A stretch of 64,000 nucleotides of DNA, from assembly GCA_903824665.1 (NCBI GenBank), contig CAIJXT010000024.1, forward strand, positions 276,817 through 340,816, given 5' to 3'. The stretch is from an uncultured Bacteroidota bacterium. Its GTDB lineage: Bacteria > Bacteroidota > Bacteroidia > Chitinophagales > Chitinophagaceae. Positions 45,874-54,741 of this stretch are shown here, piece after piece (position 1 is the first letter of the stretch; each line of letters opens with the position of its first letter). The notes beneath the pieces were generated by a model. That model did no database searches, was not told where the DNA came from, and saw only the letters and a list, made by a program, of their open reading frames with translations. The translations under genes and the position numbers were made by a program.

Positions 45874-46215
45874 ACAAACAATTGTTTAGTGCTATTTTGA
45901 AAAATCAGTTGATAATAAAGTAGTTCTCGCAAAGTGCTTTTGGCCATCCCGGCAATAAATCTGCTCGAAAAATGCCTAGCGGTTAAAGTTATAAATAATT
46001 TTATGAAATTTATAACCATTTTTTAAACTTCTGTTTATAACGGGTATTAGTATCAATTACCAGAAAAAAACAATGCTCTTACACGCTGCCGGAAACAATA
46101 ATTGATGCAGCATCCAATAAAATCTATAGTGTTATTAAAACAACTTATCTGACCGAATTACAACAATGACCTGCCATTCACGTAACTTTGATTTTACAAA
46201 AAAAAACTAACTACG
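45874..46215. other. Divergent promoter region between the giant adhesin and sodA
   Basis: A 342-bp AT-rich gap. The sodA -7 element lies at 46183-46190. A 12-bp palindrome AAACAATTGTTT is at 45876-45887, immediately upstream of the adhesin start, a position where a repressor or RNA structure could act. No gene recognised. Confidence 0.5.
46183..46190 (+). promoter_or_regulatory. -7 element (TAACTTTG) for sodA
   Basis: Exact TAnnTTTG match ending 25 nt before ATG 46216. Confidence 0.58.
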
Positions 46216-46818
46216 ATGGCATACACTTTACCAGCACTTCCATACGCCCATGATGCTTTGGAACCACACATCGACACTCAGACCATGCAAATACACCATG
46301 GCAAACACCATCAGGCTTACGTGGACAACCTCAATAAAGCCCTGGCTGGCACTGATGGCGAAAGCAAATCACTTGAAGATCTGATGGCCAATATATCAGC
46401 ATACCCCGCTGCGGTACGAAATAATGGCGGCGGACATTATAATCACTCACTCTTTTGGTCTGTACTGACACCAGGAGGAACAGCACTGTCAGGAGATCTG
46501 GAAGCTGCGATCAATGAAACATTCGGCTCGCTTGATACACTGAAAGAAAAAATGAACACGGCGGGCACCACAAGGTTTGGTAGTGGCTGGGCATGGTTGC
46601 TGGTAGCAGATGGCAAACTGGTGGTATCTTCTACACCTAACCAGGACAATCCTCTCATGGACATCGCTGAAGTGAAAGGAACGCCGATACTGGGTATAGA
46701 TGTATGGGAACATGCATACTACCTGAAGTATCAGAACAAACGCCCGGACTATCTGGCTGCGATATGGAACGTGGTAAACTGGAATGAGGTTACAAGTCGC
46801 TACAAAGCAGCACTGTAA
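46216..46818 (+). CDS. sodA: Superoxide dismutase (Mn/Fe family, Mn-like residues)
   Basis: Converts superoxide to oxygen and hydrogen peroxide in the cytoplasm. The 200-aa product has all four metal ligands: His27 (IHHGKHH), His77 ([11 protein letters not shown]), Asp162 and His166 (DVWEHAYY). The active-site Gln is Gln143 in NQDNP, with Gly in the first-half GGGH segment, the arrangement of Mn-type enzymes. Fe-type enzymes carry the Gln near the second His ligand. Metal use may still be flexible (cambialistic). No signal peptide. Monocistronic, with a promoter element at 46183-46190 and a terminator at 46857-46890. Confidence 0.97.
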   Translation: MAYTLPALPYAHDALEPHIDTQTMQIHHGKHHQAYVDNLNKALAGTDGESKSLEDLMANISAYPAAVRNNGGGHYNHSLFWSVLTPGGTALSGDLEAAINETFGSLDTLKEKMNTAGTTRFGSGWAWLLVADGKLVVSSTPNQDNPLMDIAEVKGTPILGIDVWEHAYYLKYQNKRPDYLAAIWNVVNWNEVTSRYKAAL

Positions 46819-46856
46819 GCAACACTACTACTGCCGTATGACGGCTACTTAACAAG

Positions 46857-46890
46857 TGAGCGGATGCAAACAATTGCATCCGCTCATTTT
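46857..46890 (+). terminator. Rho-independent terminator after sodA
   Basis: TGAGCGGATGCAA pairs perfectly with TTGCATCCGCTCA over 13 bp with a 4-nt loop, then TTTT. Confidence 0.9.
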
Positions 46891-46932
46891 ATTTTGGTAC
46901 ATTCTCTGTTCTGAAAATGTATGAAGTCAGCA

Positions 46933-47634
46933 TTATTCGGGCACTACGAGCCTGAAACCGTTGCCATGAATATTTACGATTTCGACACTGCTGTCGTCTT
47001 TGAGGTATTTACGCAGTTTGGCGATATATACGTCCATGCTGCGACCATTGAAGTAGGTATCGCTACCCCATATCCGCTTCAGTGCGGTTTCGCGAGGCAA
47101 CAGGTCATTCTTATATTCTGCAAGCATCAGCAACAGTTCGTTTTCTTTTGGAGAAAGCGTGTGCGATTCGTCGCCATGCTTCAAAGTACGCAGTTTGCTG
47201 TTGAAGTGATAACTACCGATGTTGAATTCGATCTGGGAGTGATTCTTCTCGTGCATTTCCTGATTGCGCTTCAGTATTGCCTTGATCTTGTGCAGCAGCA
47301 CTTCGCTATCAAATGGTTTTGTGATATAGTCATCAGCACCCAATTTGTATCCGGTGAGGATATCGTCTTTCATGCTCTTTGCAGACAGGAAGAACAATGG
47401 CACATCGGGATCAACGTTTCTGATCTCCTCCGCGAGGGTGAATCCGTCCATGTTGGGCATCATCACATCAAGAAGGCATACGTCGAAACGCTCGCGACGA
47501 AATGCGGCCAGACCGAGTATACCATCACGAGCAAGCTCTACAACAAAGTCATTGAGCTCCAGATAGCTTTTCAATACCTGTCCGAAATTGGTGTCATCTT
47601 CAACCAACAATATTTTATTCTTCTCTTTTTCCAT
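46933..47634 (-). CDS. OmpR-family response regulator (RprY-like)
   Basis: Two-component transcription factor of 233 aa. The receiver domain has the acidic pair in LLVEDDTNF, phospho-acceptor Asp56 in LLDVMMPNMDGF, the switch Ser/Thr in FLSAKS and Lys in ITKPF. The C-terminal winged helix (about 140-230; HTLSPKENELLLMLAEYKNDL ... RSMDVYIAKLRKYL) is OmpR-like. Sequence and length resemble RprY of Bacteroides, which is usually encoded apart from or next to the kinase RprX. No kinase gene is adjacent here. A TATATTTG element is at 47652-47659. Confidence 0.95.
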   Translation of the reverse strand: MEKEKNKILLVEDDTNFGQVLKSYLELNDFVVELARDGILGLAAFRRERFDVCLLDVMMPNMDGFTLAEEIRNVDPDVPLFFLSAKSMKDDILTGYKLGADDYITKPFDSEVLLHKIKAILKRNQEMHEKNHSQIEFNIGSYHFNSKLRTLKHGDESHTLSPKENELLLMLAEYKNDLLPRETALKRIWGSDTYFNGRSMDVYIAKLRKYLKDDSSVEIVNIHGNGFRLVVPE

Positions 47635-47651
47635 AATCGTAATTTATACAT

Positions 47652-47659
47652 CAAATATA
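47652..47659 (-). promoter_or_regulatory. -7 element (TATATTTG) for the response regulator
   Basis: Minus-strand TATATTTG matches TAnnTTTG, ending 17 nt before ATG 47634. Confidence 0.52.
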
Positions 47660-47850
47660 GTACCATAAAAAACAATGTGGCATACAATATTTTGTTAAGG
47701 TAGGCTATTACAATAAGGGCAATAAAAACTTCAAATCAGACTACTGACACATTGCAAACCGGGAACCATTGTGGCCCTAACATCAAATATAACTATTTCC
47801 GGTATGGCCTGCAACAAATCTAACATCCAATGCACCAACCAAAATCAGTT

Positions 47851-49122
47851 CTACTTCAGGTACGGATGCTTTGTGTAGCTGTGGCTAAATATGCCGTATG
47901 AAAGTCCGACGGTGACGGCATTGCCTGCCAGGTCTGTACCGCCGGGATTACGGAAGTTGACATAGTGGTATTTTGCCTGAAGTGCAACATAGGCCCGTTT
48001 GTGCATATTTTTCTTTACAACATCGCGGATATAAAACCGATAAGCAAGACCAGCGTTGGCATATGCGGACTTGGACGACTGCGTTAAGGTTTCGTTCTGC
48101 CCGGTGGGACTGGAACTTTCGAGTGTGACGGAAAGGGTCTGCAACTCGTCGTAGCCTACACCCCAAAGGACGTTCAGTTCGCTTTTTCTAGTTCTGAATA
48201 TTTTTGCAGCAAAATCAACACCGATGTACCAGCTGCAATAGCTGTCTGATGTAAATAAGGAATCGCCCTTTACCACCAGAAGTGAATTGGGCATGCCACC
48301 AAAACGAAGACCAGTGATCAGGTCTATGATCATACCTTCTGTGCGCCCACCGATACTGTAAGCAAGAAAAGGGTGATTACCTATTACCGTTAGATTGCCG
48401 TTTGGCACCCACATGCCCACCTGTATCGCACTGCTGATACCATGGGCCTGATTGTGGTATTTCTGATAGGCTTTATACTTATCGTTGAGGACGGTACCAG
48501 TATAAATGGCAGAATCGAGTTCGGAATACCTGACGCTATCTGGAGCGGCATAAAACCGCAACAGAAAATCTTCGGCCGGAGTGTAAAGACGCCGCCCCTG
48601 CAGGGATCGTGCCATCTGCCTGAGGAATGCATAATAGCTTTTGTAAAACGCATAGTACTCTGAATAGTCGCGTGGTAAGGGGTAGTTCTGATTGAGCCAG
48701 ATGGAATACTGATTGTCGGAGAATGCGCCCCTGCAAGCTGCCTTGTACTCTTCGAGGTAATAAAGAATCTTGGGGCGGTACAAATCGCTGTCAGAGACTG
48801 TTGGTCGGGCACGGTGCGACAAGAATTCACTTCCGTTTACCGATTCTCTGAATGTATTCTTCCGGATGTTGTTGAGCACATCAATTGAGAACAGTCGTTC
48901 GCTGGGGGGGCAATGCTTTTTCCAGAATGTGACAAGAGCATCAAATGTATCTACGCGGCCCGCATTATAAAGTCGCGGCGCAACGAGAATTGAATTGTAC
49001 TCAACTTCATAGCAGTCGTACATACGCTGCTGCATGAGCTGCTGAATTGCTGTGTCGTTGACCTGAGCAAACAAGGTGCCGTAGCTCAGAAAAACGATGA
49101 TAACGGGTAAGTATTTTTTCAT
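47851..49122 (-). CDS. Exported protein of unknown function, probable outer-membrane barrel C-terminus
   Basis: Not recognised. The 423-aa product has a signal peptide (MKKYLPVIIVFLSYGTLFAQ). The first 220 residues are Tyr/Arg-rich and mostly helical (YSEYYAFYKSYYAFLRQMARSL). From about residue 230 the sequence alternates polar and hydrophobic residues in short strands with Gly/Asn turns, ending YVALQAKYHYVNFRN ... AVTVGLSYGIFSH, as in small outer-membrane beta-barrels. A helical periplasmic domain followed by a barrel is therefore likely. The last residue is not the usual aromatic barrel terminus, so the barrel call is tentative. It stands between the response regulator and an aldehyde dehydrogenase, all on the minus strand, with no sign of coupling. 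Confidence 0.7.
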   Translation of the reverse strand: MKKYLPVIIVFLSYGTLFAQVNDTAIQQLMQQRMYDCYEVEYNSILVAPRLYNAGRVDTFDALVTFWKKHCPPSERLFSIDVLNNIRKNTFRESVNGSEFLSHRARPTVSDSDLYRPKILYYLEEYKAACRGAFSDNQYSIWLNQNYPLPRDYSEYYAFYKSYYAFLRQMARSLQGRRLYTPAEDFLLRFYAAPDSVRYSELDSAIYTGTVLNDKYKAYQKYHNQAHGISSAIQVGMWVPNGNLTVIGNHPFLAYSIGGRTEGMIIDLITGLRFGGMPNSLLVVKGDSLFTSDSYCSWYIGVDFAAKIFRTRKSELNVLWGVGYDELQTLSVTLESSSPTGQNETLTQSSKSAYANAGLAYRFYIRDVVKKNMHKRAYVALQAKYHYVNFRNPGGTDLAGNAVTVGLSYGIFSHSYTKHPYLK

Positions 49123-49167
49123 CAGGTGTTTTTAAATATTTCCGAAATTAGCTAAATATGCTTAGAT

Positions 49168-49197
49168 AAAAAATGTGGCATAGGAGCCACATTTTTT
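49168..49197 (-). terminator. Terminator of the aldehyde dehydrogenase gene
   Basis: AAAAAATGTGGC and GCCACATTTTTT form a perfect 12-bp hairpin with a 6-nt loop and T-run on the minus strand. Confidence 0.9.
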
Positions 49198-49230
49198 ATC
49201 TGTATAAAATAATACTGATGCCTCACCAAA

Positions 49231-50763
49231 CTACACGCTGAATTTGATACCCTGCGCAAGTGGCAGCTTGTCGCTCCAGTTGATGGTGTTTGTCTGGCGG
49301 CGCATGTATGCTTTCCAGCTATCAGAGCCACTTTCGCGACCACCACCCGTTTCTTTTTCGCCACCGAAAGCGCCACCAATTTCTGCACCACTGGTACCGA
49401 TATTGACATTGGCGATACCACAGTCGCTACCTGAAGCGGAAAGGAATAATTCAGCCTCACGCATATTGAGCGTCATGATTGACGATGAGAGTCCCTGCGG
49501 GACGTTGTTTTGCGTTGCAATGGCATCATTAAGCGCTGTGTACTTTGTGATATACAATATTGGCGCAAAAGTCTCATGCTGTACAATTGGCCATTCATTT
49601 TCGACCTCGAAAATGCATGGTTTAACATAGCATCCGCTTTCATACCCTTCGCCTGAAAGAACACCACCGGCCACAACGGTTTTACCGCCAGCTTTTTTAA
49701 CTGCAGCAATTGCGGCAGTGTAAGCAGCAACAGCGTCGGTGTCGATTAGTGGACCGACATGGCTTTTTTCATCGAGCGGGTCGCCTATAACAAGCTGTTT
49801 GTAAGCAGCAACCAGGGTCTTTTTGAATGCATCGTATACTTTCTCGTGAATAATGAGCCTGCGTGTGGTAGTGCAACGCTGGCCTGCTGTGCCCACTGCG
49901 CCGAAGATAGCTGCGCGAAGCGCGATGTTGAGATCGGCATGCTCAGAGACGATGATGGCATTGTTGCCACCAAGCTCAAGGAGCGACCTGCCCAAACGGC
50001 CAGCAACCGCTGCGCCAACCGCCTTGCCCATACGGGTGGAACCCGTTGCAGATACCAGGGGTACGCGTGTATCATTGCTCATCCATTCTCCGGTTTCGCG
50101 ACCACCAACTATCAAACCACAAACACCTTCAGGTACATTGTTTGCCTTGAATACTTCTGCAATGATATGCTGGCATGCGATGGCCGAAACAGGGGTCTTT
50201 TCAGATGGTTTCCAAACACAGGTATTACCGCATATGAATGCGAGCATACTGTTCCAGCTCCATACTGCAACAGGGAAATTGAAGGCACTGATAATACCCA
50301 CAACGCCAAGCGGGTGCCACTGCTCATACATTCTGTGCTGAGGGCGCTCGCTGTGCATGGTAAGTCCGTAGAGCTGGCGGGAAAGGCCTACTGCGAAATC
50401 GCAGATATCTATCATTTCCTGTACTTCGCCGTATCCTTCCTGCAGGCTTTTGCCCATTTCGTACGATACCAGCTTGCCCAGTGGTTCTTTATATTTTCGG
50501 AGTGCCTCTCCGACCTGCCTTACGACTTCGCCGCGTTTTGGTGCAGGCCATGTGCGCCACTCTAAAAAGGCGGTCTGCGCCTGTGCAATGACTGCATCAT
50601 AGTTTTCACGGGTAACCGTTGTAACGGCAGCAATACGCTTGCCGTCGGCAGGTGAAAAAGACTCTAATTTTTCTCCACCGGCTTTCAGCCATTTAGCTCC
50701 CGTGGCTGCACCTTCGTTCAGTTTACTGATATTCAGTTTGCCAAGCACCTTATCCATTTTCAT
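49231..50763 (-). CDS. ALDH7-type aldehyde dehydrogenase (aminoadipate-semialdehyde type)
   Basis: NAD(P)-dependent aldehyde dehydrogenase of 510 aa. Motifs: SAFNFPVAVW with the catalytic Asn (Asn162), KPSEKTP for cofactor, LLELGGNNAI (Glu263) and GTAGQRCTTTRR (Cys297). Sequence features such as RMYEQWHPLGVVGIISAFNFP and NVNIGTSGAEIGGAFGGEKETGGGRESGSD are those of the ALDH7/antiquitin group. That group oxidises alpha-aminoadipate semialdehyde in lysine breakdown and related aldehydes. Two starts (MKMDK) are three bases apart; the first fits the upstream TAACTTTG element at 50784-50791. Monocistronic with its own terminator. Confidence 0.95.
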   Translation of the reverse strand: MKMDKVLGKLNISKLNEGAATGAKWLKAGGEKLESFSPADGKRIAAVTTVTRENYDAVIAQAQTAFLEWRTWPAPKRGEVVRQVGEALRKYKEPLGKLVSYEMGKSLQEGYGEVQEMIDICDFAVGLSRQLYGLTMHSERPQHRMYEQWHPLGVVGIISAFNFPVAVWSWNSMLAFICGNTCVWKPSEKTPVSAIACQHIIAEVFKANNVPEGVCGLIVGGRETGEWMSNDTRVPLVSATGSTRMGKAVGAAVAGRLGRSLLELGGNNAIIVSEHADLNIALRAAIFGAVGTAGQRCTTTRRLIIHEKVYDAFKKTLVAAYKQLVIGDPLDEKSHVGPLIDTDAVAAYTAAIAAVKKAGGKTVVAGGVLSGEGYESGCYVKPCIFEVENEWPIVQHETFAPILYITKYTALNDAIATQNNVPQGLSSSIMTLNMREAELFLSASGSDCGIANVNIGTSGAEIGGAFGGEKETGGGRESGSDSWKAYMRRQTNTINWSDKLPLAQGIKFSV

Positions 50764-50783
50764 ATCGTGTGTATTTGAGGGTG

Positions 50784-50791
50784 CAAAGTTA
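50784..50791 (-). promoter_or_regulatory. -7 element (TAACTTTG) for the aldehyde dehydrogenase
   Basis: Minus-strand TAACTTTG followed by C, ending 20 nt before ATG 50763. Confidence 0.55.
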
Positions 50792-50922
50792 CGTAAGGAT
50801 GGTAAAATAAAATGATAAAGTAAATCTGCCGTTTTGTTTTAAGAGACGTGCTACAAACAAACCATATTAAACCAATTAAAGATGCAGCAACAGCGAACGA
50901 ATATGAGCCTAAAACAAAGGAA

Positions 50923-51032
50923 TTGCGCAATTTGCGCAAAAGTTTTTGAAACAACCTCCGGAACGCAATTTATGTTGATTATCAACTGATTGCATCTTTT
51001 TGGGGCTCCAATTTTTGCGCACTTTTTGCGCA
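50923..51032. promoter_or_regulatory. Cluster of four TTGCGCA sites around an inverted repeat
   Basis: TTGCGCAA at 50923-50930 and at 50932-50939, TTGCGCA at 51015-51021 and at 51026-51032. The second pair is spaced 11 bp, one helical turn. GTTGATTATCAAC lies between the pairs. Candidate operator for a dimeric regulator; unidentified. Confidence 0.45.
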
Positions 51033-51431
51033 CTCTCTTCCCAGTTTGCAAGTTACCTCGTCCTGAAATAGGTTTACACATTGTTAGATAATCCCTGTTT
51101 TAGTTTACATATCCGTTGGACTTACGACACGTTACAATGGCAGCGACAGATATACAACAAGAGCAACTTGCAGGCGGAACCTTAAACAGCAACTCAAAAG
51201 TCTGACAAATATTAATGGCAGCGAAACCGGTTTTCTATGACAACACGGTAACTGTAGTATGCTATACCGTATTGTGGATATGATAAAAATTGCTTTGCGC
51301 CACAGGACTGCATTTGGCCGGAAAAGAAAGGTTGCTGGAAACAAGGGACCACTGAATTGGTAATAACCGGCTACAATGCTGTGATTTTTAAATTTTTCGG
51401 GTGGGCACTATGCAACATGACCCCAAAACAG

Positions 51432-51439
51432 TATATTTG
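51432..51439 (+). promoter_or_regulatory. -7 element (TATATTTG) for the 146-aa membrane protein
   Basis: TATATTTG match ending 21 nt before ATG 51461. Confidence 0.5.
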
Positions 51440-51460
51440 AAACCATAAATTTACGCTTAT

Positions 51461-51901
51461 ATGAAAAAACTGGCCCTTTGCCTCCTCGTTATTGTTGTTA
51501 CGTTCCTTACCCCTGCGACAACGCATGCGGGATTTGTAGTAAGGAAACATGCAACTGTACAATCCACTAAAGCAGTGGCAGTGACCAAGGAGTCAACTAA
51601 ACAGACCGCTATAACAGAAGCACAGAGCCAACTGGCGGATGCCATACAATTGCTTCAGTCGCCGTCGGGAACTTTTGTGGGTATGATGTACCGTGGCACA
51701 ATAGGACTACTGGCCTTTGTGTGCGGGTTGCTGGGTTTCTGGGCACCATTCTTTGCTGTAGCTGCGATGTTGCTGGGATTTCTGGGCATCATCAGGCGCC
51801 AGATGCGCAATAAAGGTTTTGCAATAGCCGGTCTTGTACTGGGACTGATTGCTATGCTTGCGGCTTCGCTTGGTGGTTTTGCTCCGCTACCCATATTTTA
51901 G
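51461..51901 (+). CDS. Small membrane protein, DUF4190-like
   Basis: Protein of 146 aa. It starts with a signal-like segment (MKKLALCLLVIVVTFLTPATTHAG). A hydrophilic Thr/Gln/Lys-rich stretch (about 28-65) follows, then two or three closely packed membrane helices from about residue 74 (GTIGLLAFVCGLLGFWAPFF, AVAAMLLGFLGIIRR, FAIAGLVLGLIAMLAAS). The Gly-rich helix pair around IRRQMRNKG resembles DUF4190-like domains of unknown function. Monocistronic: promoter element at 51432-51439, hairpins after the stop. Divergent from the aldehyde dehydrogenase gene. Confidence 0.78.
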   Translation: MKKLALCLLVIVVTFLTPATTHAGFVVRKHATVQSTKAVAVTKESTKQTAITEAQSQLADAIQLLQSPSGTFVGMMYRGTIGLLAFVCGLLGFWAPFFAVAAMLLGFLGIIRRQMRNKGFAIAGLVLGLIAMLAASLGGFAPLPIF

Positions 51902-51940
51902 TAAAACAGGTGCTGACACCAGCACCGAAAACGATAGCTC

Positions 51941-51978
51941 ACGGCTTCCGAATCCATTCGTGTTTCGGGAGCCGTTTT
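51941..51978 (+). terminator. Terminator after the small membrane protein gene
   Basis: ACGGCTTCCGAA pairs with TTCGGGAGCCGT (one G-T pair) and TTTT follows. A smaller hairpin, GGTGCTG/CAGCACC, precedes it at 51909-51925. Confidence 0.75.
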
Positions 51979-52024
51979 GGTTTCGTGCAGTGTGGTAGCG
52001 ATATAGATGTACCTAAAAACGCCA

Positions 52025-54547
52025 CTACCGCAGTTTGACAATTTTCTCTACACGAACTCTGTTTCCTGAGCTGTCGTAAACGCTGAGTATATACATGCCG
52101 GCCGGCAAATTGCGAAAGGAGATATCTGTAACATTGACCGCACCACCCACGTCCCGACCATCGATAGCAGAAAGGCGTACAGAAACCCTGCGGCACCAAA
52201 CAATTGTGAGCAGACCGCTGGCCGGATTGGGCATTATCTGCATATCGTCGGGGCTGCAACCGGCATAGTCGAACGGAGCAGACACTGCTGAACAACCGTA
52301 GGTATTGGCCACGACAACCTCGTAAACACCGGGCGATGCTGCATAAAAGGAATCGGAAACAGCACCGGAAATAGCAGCACCATTGAGCCGCCACTGGTAG
52401 GCTGCATAACCTGCTGTGGCTGACAAAGTACCCTGATCGACAGTTACGAGTGGAATATCGGGCACAGGGTGCACACTTACCGGGCGGGTAGCAATTGCAG
52501 TACCACAGGTATTGGTGATACTGTAATTGATAAAATCGTTGCCGAGCGCTACACCTGTAACGAGCCCCAGGCTGACGGCTGCATATCCGTAATTACTGCT
52601 CCAAACGCCTCCGGGCACACTACTTGAAAGCTCAATCTCTCCACCGAGGCATACATTTACCGGACCCGAAACAGACCCGGGATCCGGGAAGGTCTCGATT
52701 GTGATAGTCTGGATAGCTGTAGCCCGGCAAACAGTGTCGGTGATGGTATATATGATGGTAGCGGTACCCGCTGCCAGGCCTTTTACAGTGCCCGAGAAAT
52801 CGACGGAAGCATTGAGGTTGCTGGTGCTCCATGTGCCGCCGGGTAAACTTGCAGCAAAAGAAACGACGGCACCCAGACATAAAGCACCGGGACCGGAAAC
52901 GGTACCTGCGGCGGGTAGTGGGTTGATCACGATATCCCGGGTTGTGAAGGTGGTACCACAGGCGTTGCCAACATGATAACTTACAACATCGGTACCGACA
53001 GCTACCCCCCGGACAACACATGCAGAAGGGCCTGCAGAGAGGATAGAAAGATTGCTGCCTGCAATGGACCATGTACCACCAGCGACGGTAGCTGCAAGGG
53101 CGAGTGTATCGCCGAAGCAAACCGATGCCGGACCAGTGATAGTGCCGGGTGCAAGGATAGGGTCGACTGAAACGTAGATCTTTATAAGATCATCAGCAAG
53201 GGCATTTGCCACCCTAACGGTAAAAGAATCGGGTCCGGTATAGCCGGGATCGGGTGTGTAGGAAAGGCCAACAGGTGTGAGTACACCTCCGGTAGACAGC
53301 GTTGAATACCCGGCAATAGCCGTACCATGTGCCGGTGCAGTGTGCAACGTCCATACATCTGTAAGGCCAACATATACATCGTTAACTGCAAGCTGGGCAT
53401 TGATAGGGACCGGCCCTGAGTTCTGGCAGGCACCAATATGTTCGTATTCGCCGGCAACGAAGCTCAGCACCACATTTATCTTACGGATGCGCTCATTGAC
53501 CAGGTCTGCAACATAAATATTGTTGCTTGTGTCGACCACTACACCAATAGGCTCGTTGAGTCGTGCAGTAGTAGCGGGCATGCCATCGCCATTGTACCCA
53601 GCAATGCCAGTACCTGCGACGGTTGTGATCACTCCATCCGTGTTGACCCTGCGGAGGCGATGATTTTTGCAATCAGAAATCAGGAGTACGCCCGTAGATG
53701 TTGCGAAAACACCTAATGGCAGATTGAGTTCTGCTGCGGTAGCCTGTCCGTTGTCGCCACTATAGCCACCGACCCCACCAATGCCAGCTACGGTAGTAAT
53801 GATGCCTGCAGGGGTAACTTTCCGGACCCTGTTGTTGGGACCATCGCACAAATACAGATTGCCGGCAGCGTCTGTGGCCAGCCCCCAAACTGTGCTGAGA
53901 CTGGCATTTGTAGCAGGGCCACCGTCGCCGCTGTAGCCATAAATACCATTTCCGGCACAAGTGGTGATAATACCGTCGGTACCCACTTTGCGGATACAGA
54001 AATTATCGGGATCACCTATAAAAACACTGCCGGTATTGTCTACAGCAATACCAATAGGATTCTTCATGGTTGCTGCGGTAGCGGGGCCATTGTCGCCACT
54101 GTACCCGGGTGAACCATTGCCGGCAAATGTGGAGATGATTCCGGAGGTGTTTACCTTTCTGACCTTGAGATTGGACTGGTCGGCAATATAAATGTTGCCA
54201 GCGGCATCGACAGCTGCGCCCCAATTGAATCCCAACCGGGCGGCGGTAGCCGGGCCACCATCGCCAGAGCTGCCAAAAAGGCCATTGCCCGCGACGGTTG
54301 TTATTATGCCCGCCGGACTGACGCGCCGGATACAATTATTGTTCTGATCGTTGATATAAATATTGTCGGCCCCATCGATGGCCAAACAGGTAGGGGTGTG
54401 CAGGCGAGCCAAAGTAGCCGCACCACCATCGCCACTGTAGCCCTGAATACCATTGCCAGCAAAAGTGGTAATGATCTGTGTATGAGCAAGATATGAAAAG
54501 CCGAATAAAAAAACTATACAAAACAGATAGTATAGGCTATTCTTCAT
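52025..54547 (-). CDS. T9SS cargo with six NHL repeats and three Ig-like repeats
   Basis: Secreted protein of 840 aa. The signal peptide is about residues 1-24 (LFCIVFLFGFSYLAHTQ). Residues 25-360 are six NHL repeats of about 56 aa, each with ITT-x-AGNG, GYSGDGGPAT-A-A-L and NNRVRKV strands, giving a six-bladed propeller. About 370-460 is a cadherin-like domain (YTPDPGYTGPDSFTVRV). About 465-697 are three Ig-like repeats of the same GG-x-W type as in the genes at 3497 and 38620. About 698-765 is another Ig-like domain (YQWRLNGAAISGA). The last 75 residues are a T9SS type A sorting domain (MQIMPNPASGLLTI ... GMYILSVYD). NHL propellers generally mediate protein or ligand binding. No catalytic site seen. 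Confidence 0.92.
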   Translation of the reverse strand: MKNSLYYLFCIVFLFGFSYLAHTQIITTFAGNGIQGYSGDGGAATLARLHTPTCLAIDGADNIYINDQNNNCIRRVSPAGIITTVAGNGLFGSSGDGGPATAARLGFNWGAAVDAAGNIYIADQSNLKVRKVNTSGIISTFAGNGSPGYSGDNGPATAATMKNPIGIAVDNTGSVFIGDPDNFCIRKVGTDGIITTCAGNGIYGYSGDGGPATNASLSTVWGLATDAAGNLYLCDGPNNRVRKVTPAGIITTVAGIGGVGGYSGDNGQATAAELNLPLGVFATSTGVLLISDCKNHRLRRVNTDGVITTVAGTGIAGYNGDGMPATTARLNEPIGVVVDTSNNIYVADLVNERIRKINVVLSFVAGEYEHIGACQNSGPVPINAQLAVNDVYVGLTDVWTLHTAPAHGTAIAGYSTLSTGGVLTPVGLSYTPDPGYTGPDSFTVRVANALADDLIKIYVSVDPILAPGTITGPASVCFGDTLALAATVAGGTWSIAGSNLSILSAGPSACVVRGVAVGTDVVSYHVGNACGTTFTTRDIVINPLPAAGTVSGPGALCLGAVVSFAASLPGGTWSTSNLNASVDFSGTVKGLAAGTATIIYTITDTVCRATAIQTITIETFPDPGSVSGPVNVCLGGEIELSSSVPGGVWSSNYGYAAVSLGLVTGVALGNDFINYSITNTCGTAIATRPVSVHPVPDIPLVTVDQGTLSATAGYAAYQWRLNGAAISGAVSDSFYAASPGVYEVVVANTYGCSAVSAPFDYAGCSPDDMQIMPNPASGLLTIVWCRRVSVRLSAIDGRDVGGAVNVTDISFRNLPAGMYILSVYDSSGNRVRVEKIVKLR
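52457..53155 (-). repeat. Three Ig-like repeats in the NHL cargo
   Basis: Three units of about 77 aa with VCFGD/LCLGA/VCLGG near the start, then GGTWS/GGTWS/GGVWS and NACG/VCRA/TCGT near the end. Same family as the 23-unit array. Confidence 0.85.
53468..54475 (-). repeat. Six NHL repeats
   Basis: Six units of about 168 bp, each opening with I(T/S)T-x-AG-x-G and closing with an R-x-R/K-K/R-V/I strand, residues 25-360 of the cargo protein. Confidence 0.9.
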
Positions 54548-54656
54548 GGCTTCGGGTTGTGCGCTGTTTTAAAAACAGGCCTGTTGCTGGAGATCGCCGG
54601 CCTGCTTATATTATATCAAATTTAGCCTGAATTTGCCTAATGGTAAAATTTAAAAA

Positions 54657-54695
54657 GCGTTGACAAAAAACCATTGGATGATCTTCTGTCAACGC
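54657..54695 (-). terminator. Probable terminator after the anti-sigma/barrel gene
   Basis: GCGTTGACA pairs with TGTCAACGC around a 21-nt loop; the minus strand continues TTTTTA. The loop is long, so confidence is moderate. Confidence 0.45.
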
Positions 54696-54741
54696 TGCTG
54701 GATCCCAGGGGATCAAAAAAAGATAAGGTTTAAAGAAAAGG

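Larger units (their letters stand above)
50764..51460. other. 697-bp divergent regulatory gap with TTGCGCA motifs
   Basis: No credible gene; a 76-aa minus frame at 50851-51081 is low complexity. The gap holds four TTGCGCA copies (50923, 50932, 51015 and 51026), a 13-bp inverted repeat GTTGATTATCAAC at 50974-50986 and promoter elements pointing both ways. Confidence 0.55.

Noticed and set aside
50851..51081. 76-aa minus-strand frame in the large gap
   Set aside because: Composition is Cys/Phe/Lys-rich without any family pattern, and it spans the TTGCGCA motifs.
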